Shown here: positions 8,214-16,319 of the stretch, piece by piece | Layout: each line of letters starts with the position of its first letter | Numbering within the stretch: position 1 is the stretch's first letter | Assembly: GCA_026391315.1 (NCBI GenBank) | Contig: JAPLDT010000048.1 | Location: 1 to 64,000 of the forward strand | Direction of reading: 5' to 3' | Length of the DNA: 64,000 nucleotides | DNA from: Bacteroidia bacterium | GTDB lineage: Bacteria > Bacteroidota > Bacteroidia > Bacteroidales > Prolixibacteraceae | Made by a program: the position numbers and the translations under genes | Notes under the pieces: generated by a model | What the model was told of the DNA's origin: nothing | What the model saw: only the letters and a program-made list of their open reading frames with translations | Database searches by the model: none

Positions 8214-8248
8214 AAAAAAACACCTGCAGCAATTGGCTACAGGTGTTT
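8214..8248 (-). terminator. Intrinsic terminator after the cytochrome c gene
   Basis: Perfect 9-base stem AAACACCTG (8218-8226) / CAGGTGTTT (8240-8248) with a 13-base loop. On the minus strand the stem is followed by a run of seven U (complement of 8214-8220). It lies 70 bases beyond the stop of the octaheme cytochrome and separates it from the pyrophosphatase unit. Confidence 0.75.
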
Positions 8249-8318
8249 AAATTCCAGGGTCCGCCCTCAGGGTACTTTATCCGAATTTGGGAATTGGATT
8301 TGAATGTAATGCAGACTA

Positions 8319-9680
8319 TTAATCTGAAACCCCGGCAGGGTTACCGCCAGAATTTTTCCATTGATAGGCATGTGGCCATTTCGAAGTTTCGGTGGTCACT
8401 GATGTATGACAAACATTGCATGCTATTTTTGTCTCAGCAGTAGCGCTGCCATGCCTGCTTGCAAATTCACTCATGTCATTGATTCCCCGTGAGCTCGTAT
8501 GACAGATGCCACAACTTCCGATGGTTTTAACGGGTCGCGTGGAACCCTGGTACTGAAGCTCCTGGTAGTTATCTTTCGCGACAAGCGAAGGAACCATCGC
8601 ATGCGGACTTCCATGGCATGCAGAGCAAAAAAGATTGCCGTGACCATGGCTGTTTTTGTAAAGAGCCGTCCCGGTATCAACTCCTGATACACCCGGGTGA
8701 CAACTTACACAACCAGGCTCATTCGCCCATGGAATTCGGCCTGAAGCGATGGTTGAGGCCACATTGGCCATGCTTCCGTGACAGGTGGTACAATTACCGT
8801 CAGCAGCTGTGTGACGCGCGCTGCGGCTGCATTTGGTGGTGGCACCCGGGTGGCAATCATAACAGGTTGCACCTTTGGTGGCATGAAAGCCGTGAATAGC
8901 CTGTGACAAATATTTGCCTGAGCTACCCGGAGAGGTTGCTCCCAATGCCGGCGAACCGTGGCAACTGGCGCAAAGCACCGGCTTACTGCTCATCAGATGG
9001 GTAGCATGTGCCAGGTCGTGTTTGGTCAGAATGTCGTCGAACGCATTGACTCCATGACATTTGGCACAATTAATCTCATCAGAAGTAGGAATGGTCGTTT
9101 TTGTAGTAGCAACGATTTTACCGGTTGCATCCTTTACCGTAATTGTTGCCTGCTGGTAAGGATCTTTAACACCTGAGTCATAAACTGGAACAACAGGAAT
9201 ACCCTCAGCGCTAAAATAACCTGTATTGGCTTTCATAAGGCCTGAAAGACCATTCCCTGTCAGTCCGATGTTCGGTGCTAGGGTTACCCCGAACAGTTGC
9301 CGGGCATAGGTCCAGAACTGGCCAAAATTGGCTTTCCCAACTGAATAGGTGTTGTTGTCTACAGCATAAGAGACTGTCAGACCGGTTGTCACAACAGTTG
9401 GTACCGCACCTCTTTTTACCACCTGAACTTTAAGGTTGTTGTAAGGGGGAAGAATTACCATCTTGTCGTACGAGGGATTCAGACAGTGCATACCCAGATC
9501 GTTCCATGCAAAAACCACATAACTGCTGTTACCTCCCAACACCACACTACTGGTTTTTCCAGATTTTTCAACAGGAACACCGGACGATCCTGATAAATCC
9601 TCCTGGGAAACCTTCGAACATCCCCAGGCTACGATGGATAAAACCACCGCCACTTTCCATCCTGAATAGAATTTTCTCAT
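8319..9680 (-). CDS. Octaheme c-type cytochrome lipoprotein
   Basis: Exported electron-transfer protein. The signal MRKFYSGWKVAVVLSIVAWGC ends in a lipobox, so it is probably anchored by lipid at Cys21. The C-terminal half carries eight CxxCH heme-attachment sites: CAKCH, CASCH, CYDCH, CTTCH, CVSCH, CSACH, CGICH and CNVCH. The N-terminal half (about residues 45-205) is a heme-free domain beginning YVVFAWNDLGMHC and LPPYNNLKVQV, a segment I recall from secreted multiheme proteins of metal- and sulfur-metabolising bacteria. Partner quinol dehydrogenase or reductase genes are absent nearby, so the electron acceptor is unknown. A hairpin with U-tract follows the gene. Heme attachment needs the cytochrome c maturation machinery, which must lie elsewhere. 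Confidence 0.9.
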   Translation of the reverse strand: MRKFYSGWKVAVVLSIVAWGCSKVSQEDLSGSSGVPVEKSGKTSSVVLGGNSSYVVFAWNDLGMHCLNPSYDKMVILPPYNNLKVQVVKRGAVPTVVTTGLTVSYAVDNNTYSVGKANFGQFWTYARQLFGVTLAPNIGLTGNGLSGLMKANTGYFSAEGIPVVPVYDSGVKDPYQQATITVKDATGKIVATTKTTIPTSDEINCAKCHGVNAFDDILTKHDLAHATHLMSSKPVLCASCHGSPALGATSPGSSGKYLSQAIHGFHATKGATCYDCHPGATTKCSRSARHTAADGNCTTCHGSMANVASTIASGRIPWANEPGCVSCHPGVSGVDTGTALYKNSHGHGNLFCSACHGSPHAMVPSLVAKDNYQELQYQGSTRPVKTIGSCGICHTSSRGINDMSEFASRHGSATAETKIACNVCHTSVTTETSKWPHAYQWKNSGGNPAGVSD

Positions 9681-10016
9681 TTGCTAAAATTTAAGGGTTA
9701 AAAATTCAATTCGCTCAGAATGCTGATATCAAGCGAATTTGTCGGAATTTATAAGATGTCGAACCCTCCAAAAAGCAAATTCAGTAAAAACCAATAACCG
9801 TGAAAGGGAAGCAATTTTGATTTAATCTACATATACATATATTTACATATAAATCAACCAGATGTAAAGAATTCCAAAAAAAGGAGGAAGAGGGGAATAG
9901 TGTAATTTAGAATGATTTCAATTTGAAAATCAACGATTTACCATTAAAAATTACACTAACCTCCAAACATTCCAACTATTTTGCAACAGGATTTCACAGC
10001 TTTTTTGACCCCCAGG
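9681..10016. other. Upstream region of the cytochrome gene, no gene seen
   Basis: AT-rich and without a convincing ORF. It contains an imperfect hairpin (AATTCGCT at 9708-9715 and AGCGAATT at 9732-9739) just upstream of the cytochrome start, which could be a regulatory site in its leader, and a TA-rich run near 9826-9856. Confidence 0.3.
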
Positions 10017-10367
10017 TTATCGCCCGGCAAGTTCTTTTACCCTCATCCAAACACCATTATCTACCGGAATTCCAAGCTCACTGTTTTCTTTTCGGATTTT
10101 CAGTGATTGCTCTCCCGGATAAAAGATCTCTCCCCCTTCATTGGCCGGGATGGATGATTTAAGTTGTTCAATGGTCTCATGGATGGCCTGTTCCAAAAAA
10201 CCCGGCGCATTCAATTTCAGGGGATCAAAGGCGATAAACACCTGACTGTTTCTGCCGCAATTTCCTTTACCTGCCTTGTCTACACTTGCAGTGGTAAGTC
10301 CGCCGGACAACAAGGCTGAAAAAAGATCCAGCATGATGGCGAATCCTGTTAAAAATGGATTTATTTT
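10017..10367 (-). pseudogene. Ldh2-family (malate/L-lactate-type) dehydrogenase, 3' remnant
   Basis: The 105 codons after ATG 10334 match the C-terminal third of the Ldh_2 family of NAD(P)-dependent 2-oxoacid reductases (YiaK/AllD/malate dehydrogenase type): MLDLFSALLSGG, then NSQVFIAFDP, then a final helix ending GIPVDNGVWMRVKEL. Family-like sequence continues in frame upstream of the ATG (NPFLTGFAI) until a TAA at 10368-10370. Full-length enzymes are about 330-360 residues, so the N-terminal catalytic and NAD-binding portion is missing. The break is next to a cluster of palindromic repeats (10440-10670), which may mark the deletion. Probably non-functional debris. Confidence 0.7.
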
Positions 10368-10439
10368 TTAATAGAACACTCTTTAAATTTGGCTCGCGGT
10401 AATTCCTATCTACAAATTCAATATCGTTTAGTTAATAGA

Positions 10440-10670
10440 ACTACGCAGGAGTTGCCCGCGAATAACCTCCGGTTTTAACCGGAGGAAAAGAAAGGCAAAC
10501 ATAAAAATAAACTCTGCAGGAGTTACCCAACAATTTCAAGATAAAGTTTGCATTACCTTGTTTTGGGTAACCCCAGCGGGGTTTGTGAAGATTTTTATCC
10601 CGCTCACCCCCCAGTTGCACTGGGGGTTATTCACGGAATACACCTGCGGAGTCGCTCCCTCGGAAAACGG
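10440..10670. repeat. Palindromic intergenic repeat cluster
   Basis: Three strong palindromes in 160 bases: CCTCCGGTTTTAACCGGAGG (10466-10485), AACCCCAGCGGGGTT (10569-10583) and CCCCCAG-TTGCA-CTGGGGG (10608-10626). They are interspersed with related GCAGGAGTTgCCC / GCAGGAGTTaCCC words (near 10445 and 10515). This resembles dispersed repeat debris of Bacteroidota genomes. No gene is seen between 10368 and 10793. Confidence 0.55.
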
Positions 10671-10793
10671 AGCATCACTTTATCAAAACGACATTGTATC
10701 CAAATTTTGACATTTATTCATATTTAATCCTAATTAAAATAGTAAATATCAACAGAAATTGATATTATTGCCCCCAATTATTCAATAGAAAAT

Positions 10794-11837
10794 ATGCCGC
10801 TATATAACACAATTGACCGAAAGATATTGGTGGAAAACCTGATGGCAGAAAAACTTATCAGGAAAACGATCTCTTTTTACCGTTATTTTATCCTTGCTGA
10901 ACCTCAGGAATTTAGAAATCAAATTTATCGCGAATGGTCTGAAATGAACTGTTTTGGAAGAATTTATGTTGCCAGGGAAGGGATCAATGCACAAATGAGT
11001 ATCCCGGAAGAAAAGATGGAGGATTTTTTAGAATCGTTAAACCATCATCCGATTTTTCACCAGATCCCCATCAAATACGCCATAGAAGACAACGGCAAAT
11101 CTTTTTACAAACTTTCGGTCAAAGTGAAGGCAAAGCTTGTAGCTGATGGCTTGGATGATCAGGCATTTGATGTAACCAATGTAGGTCGGCATCTGAATGC
11201 AAGAGAATTTCACGACCTGGTTGGGGCAGGTGAACACATTGTGGTAGATATGAGAAATCATTATGAATCGGAAATTGGCCGTTTCAAGGGAGCAATCTGT
11301 CCCGAAGCGGATACCTTTCGCGAGGAACTGACAATGGTTACCGACATATTGAAAGACAAAAAGGATTCAAAATTATTGCTCTATTGCACCGGAGGAATTC
11401 GCTGCGAGAAAGCGAGTGCCTATCTTAAACACCATGGTTTTAACGATGTTAATCAGCTCCACGGAGGGATCCTGGAATATGTTCGAAATATCAGGCAGCT
11501 AAATTTGGAGTCGCATTTCACGGGAAAGAATTTTGTATTCGATGAACGGATGGGGGAATCTGTGGATGGGAAGGTCATTGCCCGTTGCCATCAATGTGGA
11601 AAGCCTTGTGATGTTCATTCGAATTGCGCCAATGAGCTGTGTCATTTGTTGTTGATACAATGCGAGGAGTGTGCCGAACATTTTGAAAAATGTTGTTCAG
11701 TCGGGTGTCGTGACCAGAAAAACAGCTCCGAAGAGGAAAAACTGCTAATTAGGAAACAGTATAGCCACAAATTTGGAAACAGGAGTATCTATCGCAAAAG
11801 CTTTCGCCTGGCAAAAAATTCCAATTACTTAACTTAG
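10794..11837 (+). CDS. trhO: tRNA uridine(34) hydroxylase, rhodanese-related
   Basis: Oxygen-dependent tRNA hydroxylase that forms 5-hydroxyuridine at wobble position 34, the first step to cmo5U/mo5U in E. coli and to mo5U in others. The order is an N-terminal acylphosphatase-like domain (about residues 20-120, with the typical GRIYVAREGINAQMSI), a rhodanese domain (about 135-245) with catalytic Cys198 in CTGGIRCEKAS, and a C-terminal cysteine-rich zinc-binding-like tail (CHQCGKPCDVHSNC...CEECAEHFEKCCSVGC). Length 347 fits the family. The tail is characteristic of TrhO/YceA and separates it from plain sulfurtransferases. The gene appears monocistronic; a MITE-like element begins directly after its stop codon. 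Confidence 0.93.
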   Translation: MPLYNTIDRKILVENLMAEKLIRKTISFYRYFILAEPQEFRNQIYREWSEMNCFGRIYVAREGINAQMSIPEEKMEDFLESLNHHPIFHQIPIKYAIEDNGKSFYKLSVKVKAKLVADGLDDQAFDVTNVGRHLNAREFHDLVGAGEHIVVDMRNHYESEIGRFKGAICPEADTFREELTMVTDILKDKKDSKLLLYCTGGIRCEKASAYLKHHGFNDVNQLHGGILEYVRNIRQLNLESHFTGKNFVFDERMGESVDGKVIARCHQCGKPCDVHSNCANELCHLLLIQCEECAEHFEKCCSVGCRDQKNSSEEEKLLIRKQYSHKFGNRSIYRKSFRLAKNSNYLT

Positions 11838-12095
11838 AAGCTGTTTAAATTTCTTACACAGAGAATTTATTACTCCATAATTAAACTAAAAATGGCTTTG
11901 AAATTCTCGCTTTAGTAAAATACGCTTGAGAAAACAACGAGTTACACAGAGAGAAAAACTGCAAACGATTTTCCAACTCTGTGTAACTCCGGGGTTTCTC
12001 TCATGAAAACACCTAATTGCAGAGATTTCTATGAACCCTATATTTTCGATTAATAGACAATTATTCTCTGTGTAATATTTTTTAAACAGTCTCTT
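11838..12095. mobile_element. MITE-like element with about 30-base terminal inverted repeats
   Basis: The left end at 11838 reads AAGCTGTTTAAATTTCTTAC followed by ACAGAGAAT. The right end at 12063-12095 is its imperfect reverse complement (ATTCTCTGTGTAAT...TTTAAACAGTCTCTT). Inside are further inverted copies of the TTACACAGAG / CTCTGTGTAA word (about 11940 and 11978). The element is about 258 bases, has no ORF, starts at the base after the trhO stop and reaches into the stop codon of the next gene on the other strand. Confidence 0.6.
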
Positions 12096-12450
12096 AAATT
12101 TCCAGGGTCATTCTTTCTGTCGCTACCATGTAATAACGGGCAAAATTTTCATCGCCCATGTATCCGATTAACTCTTTTTGAAAAAGCTTTGACTCCTCAG
12201 AGAGCGCAACGATCTTTTTGTTGTTTTCCAAGTTGTCTGGCTCCTTCTTCTGAAATTTGATCACCTCGATAAAATCATCCATCCATCGTTCGTAGTTGGA
12301 CATGAAGAGCTGCTGATCAGCGCTGAGTGTCAGTTCTTTTGTAGAAGCGACATTGGCTCCCTGCATCACAACAGTTCCGGTGAGGGTAACACCAAGTGTC
12401 AGTCCCAGTTTGGTTAAAAACCTGCGTCGGTTTTCGTCGTATCCGTTCAT
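12094..12450 (-). CDS. Small Tat-signal protein of unknown function
   Basis: 118-residue protein with a twin-arginine signal (NRRRFLTKLGLTLGVTLTG, residues 8-26) and so probably exported folded, with or without a cofactor, to the periplasm. The mature part is a short, mostly helical, charged domain (LSADQQLFMSNYERWMDDFIEVIKFQKKEP...) without cysteine ligands or a recognised motif. I do not recognise the family. The stop codon lies within the right terminal repeat of the MITE-like element, so the element may have replaced a few C-terminal codons. It is not obviously co-transcribed with anything. Confidence 0.65.
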   Translation of the reverse strand: MNGYDENRRRFLTKLGLTLGVTLTGTVVMQGANVASTKELTLSADQQLFMSNYERWMDDFIEVIKFQKKEPDNLENNKKIVALSEESKLFQKELIGYMGDENFARYYMVATERMTLEI

Positions 12451-12627
12451 AAAAACAATTGTTAAAAGTTTGGGGCTCCCGGTAATCCGGAATAATATCA
12501 GAAGAATCTTATTCCATACATTGCAAACATAGGTACCCGGTTGTTCATCATGGATCCCTTTTGTTTCAACTTCGGATGGTTGTTTCTACGTTTCATCTGG
12601 CTGCGGGTTTCATAGGCTGGGAAGGAG

Positions 12628-12656
12628 TTTGTATTATCAAAGATTTAACTATTTTG
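12628..12656 (+). promoter_or_regulatory. Possible promoter of acpH
   Basis: TTTG at 12628-12631, 18 bases, then TATTTTG at 12650-12656, one T short of the TAnnTTTG consensus. The box ends four bases before the ATG at 12661, so a transcript from here would be nearly leaderless. Tentative. Confidence 0.25.
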
Positions 12657-12660
12657 CAAC

Positions 12661-13275
12661 ATGAATTTTCTTGCTCATCTCTATCTGTCCGGTGATGCTG
12701 ACGAAATTAAACTGGGTAATTTCATTGGAGATTTTGTGAAAGGGAACAAATACCAGAACTATCCCGAAATGGTGGCTTATGGTATCCTGCTTCACAGGAG
12801 CATCGATTCCTTTACAGATAGCCATACCGATGTGAAAGCATGCATGCAGCTGCTCAAACCCGGCTATGGCAGGTTCTCCGGTGTTATCGTAGACATTTTC
12901 TTTGACCATTTTCTGGCGTCCAATTGGAGCGACTACTCCACAGTCACATTAAGGCAGTTTGCCCGCCATGCCCATACCATATTCATATACAATTTCCTGA
13001 TGCTTCCCTTGCAGGTGAAACAATTTTTACCCTTCCTGATTCAGCACAAACGGCTCGAGTCCTATGCGCAGAAAGAAAATCTGTTCCATGTTTTGGAGAT
13101 TATGTCCAAAAGGACCTCACTGCCCTCCAACAGCGCATATGCCATGGCCATGCTCCATCAGGAATACGAGCTATTTGAGCGACTTTTCAAGAGTTTCTTT
13201 TTGGAACTTACCGATTATGTGGAAAATGTATTTTCGGTCTCCATTACAAAACCAGAAACGCTTATCATCCGCTAA
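12661..13275 (+). CDS. acpH: Acyl carrier protein phosphodiesterase
   Basis: Cytosolic hydrolase that removes the 4'-phosphopantetheine arm from holo-acyl carrier protein, giving apo-ACP. The 204-residue protein has the AcpH/DUF479 features: MNFLAHLYLSG at the start, GNFIGDFVKG (residues 20-29), GILLHRSIDSFTDSH (residues 41-55, with the conserved H-R-x-I-D-x-F-T-D core) and DIFFDHFLASNW. These His/Asp clusters form the metal site of an HD-like fold. Start is the family start. It seems to be its own unit, since a promoter is predicted before the downstream barrel gene. Confidence 0.88.
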   Translation: MNFLAHLYLSGDADEIKLGNFIGDFVKGNKYQNYPEMVAYGILLHRSIDSFTDSHTDVKACMQLLKPGYGRFSGVIVDIFFDHFLASNWSDYSTVTLRQFARHAHTIFIYNFLMLPLQVKQFLPFLIQHKRLESYAQKENLFHVLEIMSKRTSLPSNSAYAMAMLHQEYELFERLFKSFFLELTDYVENVFSVSITKPETLIIR

Positions 13276-13354
13276 TTCCTTCGTGTTATACTTTGTGCAT
13301 TCCGTTGTAGATCAACTGGATAAATCCCATTATTACTGGTATAGTTTTGTCAAA

Positions 13355-13385
13355 TTGCTCGATGACACACAAATTATTACTTTTG
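13355..13385 (+). promoter_or_regulatory. Promoter of the BamA-like barrel gene
   Basis: TTG at 13355-13357, 20 bases, then TACTTTTG at 13378-13385, an exact TAnnTTTG match, 17 bases before the ATG at 13403. A second exact match, TAGTTTTG, lies at 13342-13349. Their position supports starting the protein at 13403 rather than in the long upstream frame inside acpH. Confidence 0.45.
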
Positions 13386-13402
13386 ACCTTGCATTACAAG
13401 GG

Positions 13403-14614
13403 ATGAAGAGACAATTACACAATACAATCGCTTTGATTTTGTGGCTGTTGAGTAGCCAGGCAGCATATGGAAAGGCCGGCTATGATGGAGCCTCAGACAG
13501 TACAAAATACAGGCAAAAGGATGTCGTCGATATTTTCAGGAAAGGATCTGTAGGTCACAATCCTGATAAGGGAGCCTCTATGAAAGGGAATGGACCTTTT
13601 ATTTCCATTATGCCGGTTATAGGTTATTCGTTGCAGTCCGGACTAACAGGAGCGATTGTTTCAAATACATCATTTTATACCGGTGAAAGCAGAGCCAAGT
13701 TTTCCAATCTGATCCTAAACGGGTACTATTCGCAATACCATCAGTATTGGTTCACAGCCAACAGCAATATCTTTTTGGAGAGGCAGAAGATCCATCTTTT
13801 TGGTGATATAAGATATTACAATTTCCCGACGCAAACCTTCGGCTTTGGGACACAAAGTTCCATGTCGGACGCTCTGGATATAAAATATTCCTATTTAAGA
13901 TTTTACCAATATATTTTCAGGGAAATAATGCCCAATCTGTTTGCAGGGATTGGATTTAACCTTGATCATCATTGGAATATACGCGTAGATTCCATTCCAG
14001 GAAAAGTATTGAATGATCTTAAAAAATATCAGAAAAGTGACCATTCTTCTTCATCGGGTGTATCCGTGAACGTTATGTTCGACAGCAGGCAAAATGCCGT
14101 TAATCCTGGAAATGGCAGCTATGCCTATTTTCAATTCCGTCCCAATATGACTCTGTTGGGCAGTGACAGCAACTGGCAATCCGTGATGATTGATTTAAGG
14201 CACTATTTTCATTTTCCCGCTTCATCAAGAAATGTCCTGGCCATTTGGAATTATGATAATTTCACTACAAGGGGGATTCCTCCCTATCTTGATATACCTA
14301 GCATTGGATGGGACTATTACTCCAACACAGGTCGCGGATACATACCCGGAAGATATACCGGAAGAAATTTTCTCTACCTCGAATCTGAGTACCGTTTTGC
14401 TCTTACGCGAAACGGTTTGCTGGGTGGGGTCGTTTTTGTCAATGAGGAGTCCTTTTTCAAAAATTGGTCAAACAGACGTACTCCAATTCCGGGAGGGGGC
14501 TTGGGCATACGTATTAAAATCAACAAATTCTCAAATACAAACCTGGCCATTGATTATGGATTCGGAGAAGAGGGTTCACGCGGCTTCTTCTTTAATCTGG
14601 GCGAGGTATTTTAA
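13403..14614 (+). CDS. BamA/TamA-family outer-membrane barrel protein
   Basis: Predicted outer-membrane protein of the bacterial surface antigen (D15/Omp85 C-terminal) type, without POTRA domains. A signal peptide (MKRQLHNTIALILWLLSSQAAYG) is followed by about 375 residues of alternating beta-strand pattern, a GSYAYFQFRPN-type strand, and an aromatic C-terminus (FFFNLGEVF) as recognised by the BAM complex. Its length of 403 is typical for the short Bacteroidota members annotated as hypothetical or BamA/TamA-family. The frame stays open upstream inside acpH but the signal peptide and promoter fix the start at 13403. Only 25 bases separate it from the next gene, so the two may be co-transcribed. 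Cargo or function unknown. Confidence 0.78.
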   Translation: MKRQLHNTIALILWLLSSQAAYGKAGYDGASDSTKYRQKDVVDIFRKGSVGHNPDKGASMKGNGPFISIMPVIGYSLQSGLTGAIVSNTSFYTGESRAKFSNLILNGYYSQYHQYWFTANSNIFLERQKIHLFGDIRYYNFPTQTFGFGTQSSMSDALDIKYSYLRFYQYIFREIMPNLFAGIGFNLDHHWNIRVDSIPGKVLNDLKKYQKSDHSSSSGVSVNVMFDSRQNAVNPGNGSYAYFQFRPNMTLLGSDSNWQSVMIDLRHYFHFPASSRNVLAIWNYDNFTTRGIPPYLDIPSIGWDYYSNTGRGYIPGRYTGRNFLYLESEYRFALTRNGLLGGVVFVNEESFFKNWSNRRTPIPGGGLGIRIKINKFSNTNLAIDYGFGEEGSRGFFFNLGEVF

Positions 14615-14639
14615 ATATTTAACTCCAAACAAGACAACC

Positions 14640-15050
14640 ATGCAACGACGCAACTTTTTAAACCTGTTCGGCACCGGGGCTTTATCCGCAGGTATTGCAA
14701 CACCGCTTTGGGCCGCTACCGGCATGGAGCAAACCGGGCCGGTCAATCCGGCAGAATCCATTCAGCATATGGTCATCTTCGACCTGAAACATGAAAAAGG
14801 ATCTGAAGCAGAAGCCAAATTCCTGGCCGATGGAAAAAGGATTCTTACACACATTCCCGTGGTCAGGGATTTCAGGGTACTGGATCAGGTTAGTCTTAAA
14901 AACGATTACCATTTTGGGTTTTCCATGCACTTTGACAACCGGAAGGACTACGGAACATACAACAATCATCCCGATCATATGGCTTTCGTTGAGAACCGCT
15001 GGAAAAAAGAGGTGACCCGTTTCCTGGAGATCGATTTTAAGGAACACTGA
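14640..15050 (+). CDS. Tat-exported Dabb (stress-responsive alpha/beta-barrel) domain protein
   Basis: 136-residue protein. It begins with a twin-arginine signal, MQRRNFLNLFGTGALSAGIA, and the mature part (about residues 38-136) matches the Dabb ferredoxin-like domain: IQHMVIFDLKHEKGSEAEAKF, then DYHFGFSMHFDNRKDYGTYNNHPDH and a C-terminal FLEIDF strand. Dabb domains form dimeric barrels and are found in stress proteins and polyketide cyclases; exported copies are common in Bacteroidota but their substrates are unknown. The longer frame opening at 14232 lies inside the barrel gene and is not real. Confidence 0.82.
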   Translation: MQRRNFLNLFGTGALSAGIATPLWAATGMEQTGPVNPAESIQHMVIFDLKHEKGSEAEAKFLADGKRILTHIPVVRDFRVLDQVSLKNDYHFGFSMHFDNRKDYGTYNNHPDHMAFVENRWKKEVTRFLEIDFKEH

Positions 15051-15097
15051 AAAATCTGATTGGAAGACTTTAACTAAGATCAGACGCCGGGTTTTCG

Positions 15098-16318
15098 TCA
15101 GTTGATGACGAATTTCCTGTTATAAATTTCTTTACCTGCATAAATTTTTACCAGATAGATTCCCTTGGGAGCGTCCGACATATCTATCTCTTTCGTCGTT
15201 TGTTGCATCAGTTGTGCGGTATAAATTTTTTCTCCAAGCAGGTTATATATCTCAATTGAGTTGTTCATTCCGGCAAAGTTAATCGTAAACTTACCTCCGG
15301 AAGGATTGGGGTAAATACAAACATCATCACTGATTTCGGTTGGACCATCTACTCCTGTGACGGGTAATCCATCCATGATCGTAAGGTCGTCTACCCACCA
15401 GGTTTGATCTACCGGCGAACCAACACCAATGTATGGTCCGTATATCAGCTGATTGAATTTCATGTTTGGATGGATCGCCGTTCTGAACAGAATACTGTCA
15501 GATTTAATTAGCAGTTGCCGGTCAAGCCAGTACCGGATTTTCCCATTGGCCACCCCCACTCCACCTACAATGTTGTTTAATTCAAAATAGGCTTCCACAA
15601 AATGCCAGTCATTTTTGTAAAACGGGCCTGCATTGTTTCTGAAATAAACCGTATCCGCATCCCAAATCCGGGCACTATAATAGCCACTCGTGCTTCCGGG
15701 AGTAGCAAAACAATCCCTCCTGTCAACATACCCTTTTAATCCGTTGCATGAACAGACAGATCGGTTTTCGGTATAGGTATAAGTGCTGAATTTACCATTG
15801 CATCCTACAAATGTATTGTTGTTTAAGAGGATACAGTTTGGATCAACATTCTTGCCATCCTGTAATGCAAGAAGGGGTTTCCCCGCATGCTGCTCTACAT
15901 AAGCAGTAAGGTAGGTGTCGGCAGGTCCCTGGTAGATACCATCCTCCGTGGTAAGGATATTCCATTCGTGCGGATGATAGGCTACACCGGAGCCCACCCA
16001 ATTGCTGCTATATTTTACCCAGTAGCTGATATACACCTTATCAGTAGCTGTAAAAAGATGCCTTCCTGCACCTGATTTTGTTGCGCCTTTGGTAAAATTT
16101 CCTGCATAGGAGTGTGTCCCGTTTTTAAATTCGCTCGTTGTTCTTTGATCGGGAAATCCATCATACCAACCTTTCGATGAAAAATTACCACTTTCAAAGT
16201 CTTCAAAAACCAAAATTGACTGCGCAGACACCGAAAAAATTACTGCCATAACAGCTATCAAGGTGACCATTAAATGTCTCACAGCGTTCACGATTTTCGA
16301 TTCTTTGGCAAATTTCAT
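15098..16318 (-). CDS. T9SS-secreted protein, predicted glycan-active jelly roll
   Basis: Secreted cargo of the type IX secretion system. It has an N-terminal signal peptide (cleavage after VSAQ, about residue 33) and a type A C-terminal sorting domain in the last 75 residues: YPNPSGGKFTINF, YNLLGEKIYT, and PKGIYLVKIYAGKEIYNRKFVIN. The central 290 residues (ILVFEDFESGNFSSKGWYDG..., HPHEWNILTTEDG, NDWHFVEAYFELN, WVDDLTIMDG) read as a concanavalin-like beta-sandwich as in polysaccharide lyase-like proteins, but I cannot assign a family or catalytic residues. The start codon follows the stop of the amylase gene by a single base, so both are co-transcribed and this protein may act on the same or an associated polysaccharide. 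Confidence 0.75.
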   Translation of the reverse strand: MKFAKESKIVNAVRHLMVTLIAVMAVIFSVSAQSILVFEDFESGNFSSKGWYDGFPDQRTTSEFKNGTHSYAGNFTKGATKSGAGRHLFTATDKVYISYWVKYSSNWVGSGVAYHPHEWNILTTEDGIYQGPADTYLTAYVEQHAGKPLLALQDGKNVDPNCILLNNNTFVGCNGKFSTYTYTENRSVCSCNGLKGYVDRRDCFATPGSTSGYYSARIWDADTVYFRNNAGPFYKNDWHFVEAYFELNNIVGGVGVANGKIRYWLDRQLLIKSDSILFRTAIHPNMKFNQLIYGPYIGVGSPVDQTWWVDDLTIMDGLPVTGVDGPTEISDDVCIYPNPSGGKFTINFAGMNNSIEIYNLLGEKIYTAQLMQQTTKEIDMSDAPKGIYLVKIYAGKEIYNRKFVIN

Positions 16319-16319
16319 G

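Noticed and set aside
12470-12580. 32-codon minus-strand ORF (MKRRNNHPKLKQKGS...)
   Set aside because: Too short, no family, no ribosome binding or promoter evidence; the codons could also be the tail of decayed sequence.
13064-13402. Upstream extension of the BamA-like protein
   Set aside because: It overlaps acpH in another frame and the signal peptide and TACTTTTG promoter box both support the start at 13403.
14232-14639. Long frame upstream of the Tat/Dabb protein start
   Set aside because: It lies inside the BamA-like gene in another frame; the Tat signal at 14640 marks the true start.
15094-15112. Hairpin TTCGTCA-N5-TGACGAA at the end of the T9SS cargo gene as a terminator
   Set aside because: The minus-strand downstream side has no U-run, and the stem covers the stop codon.
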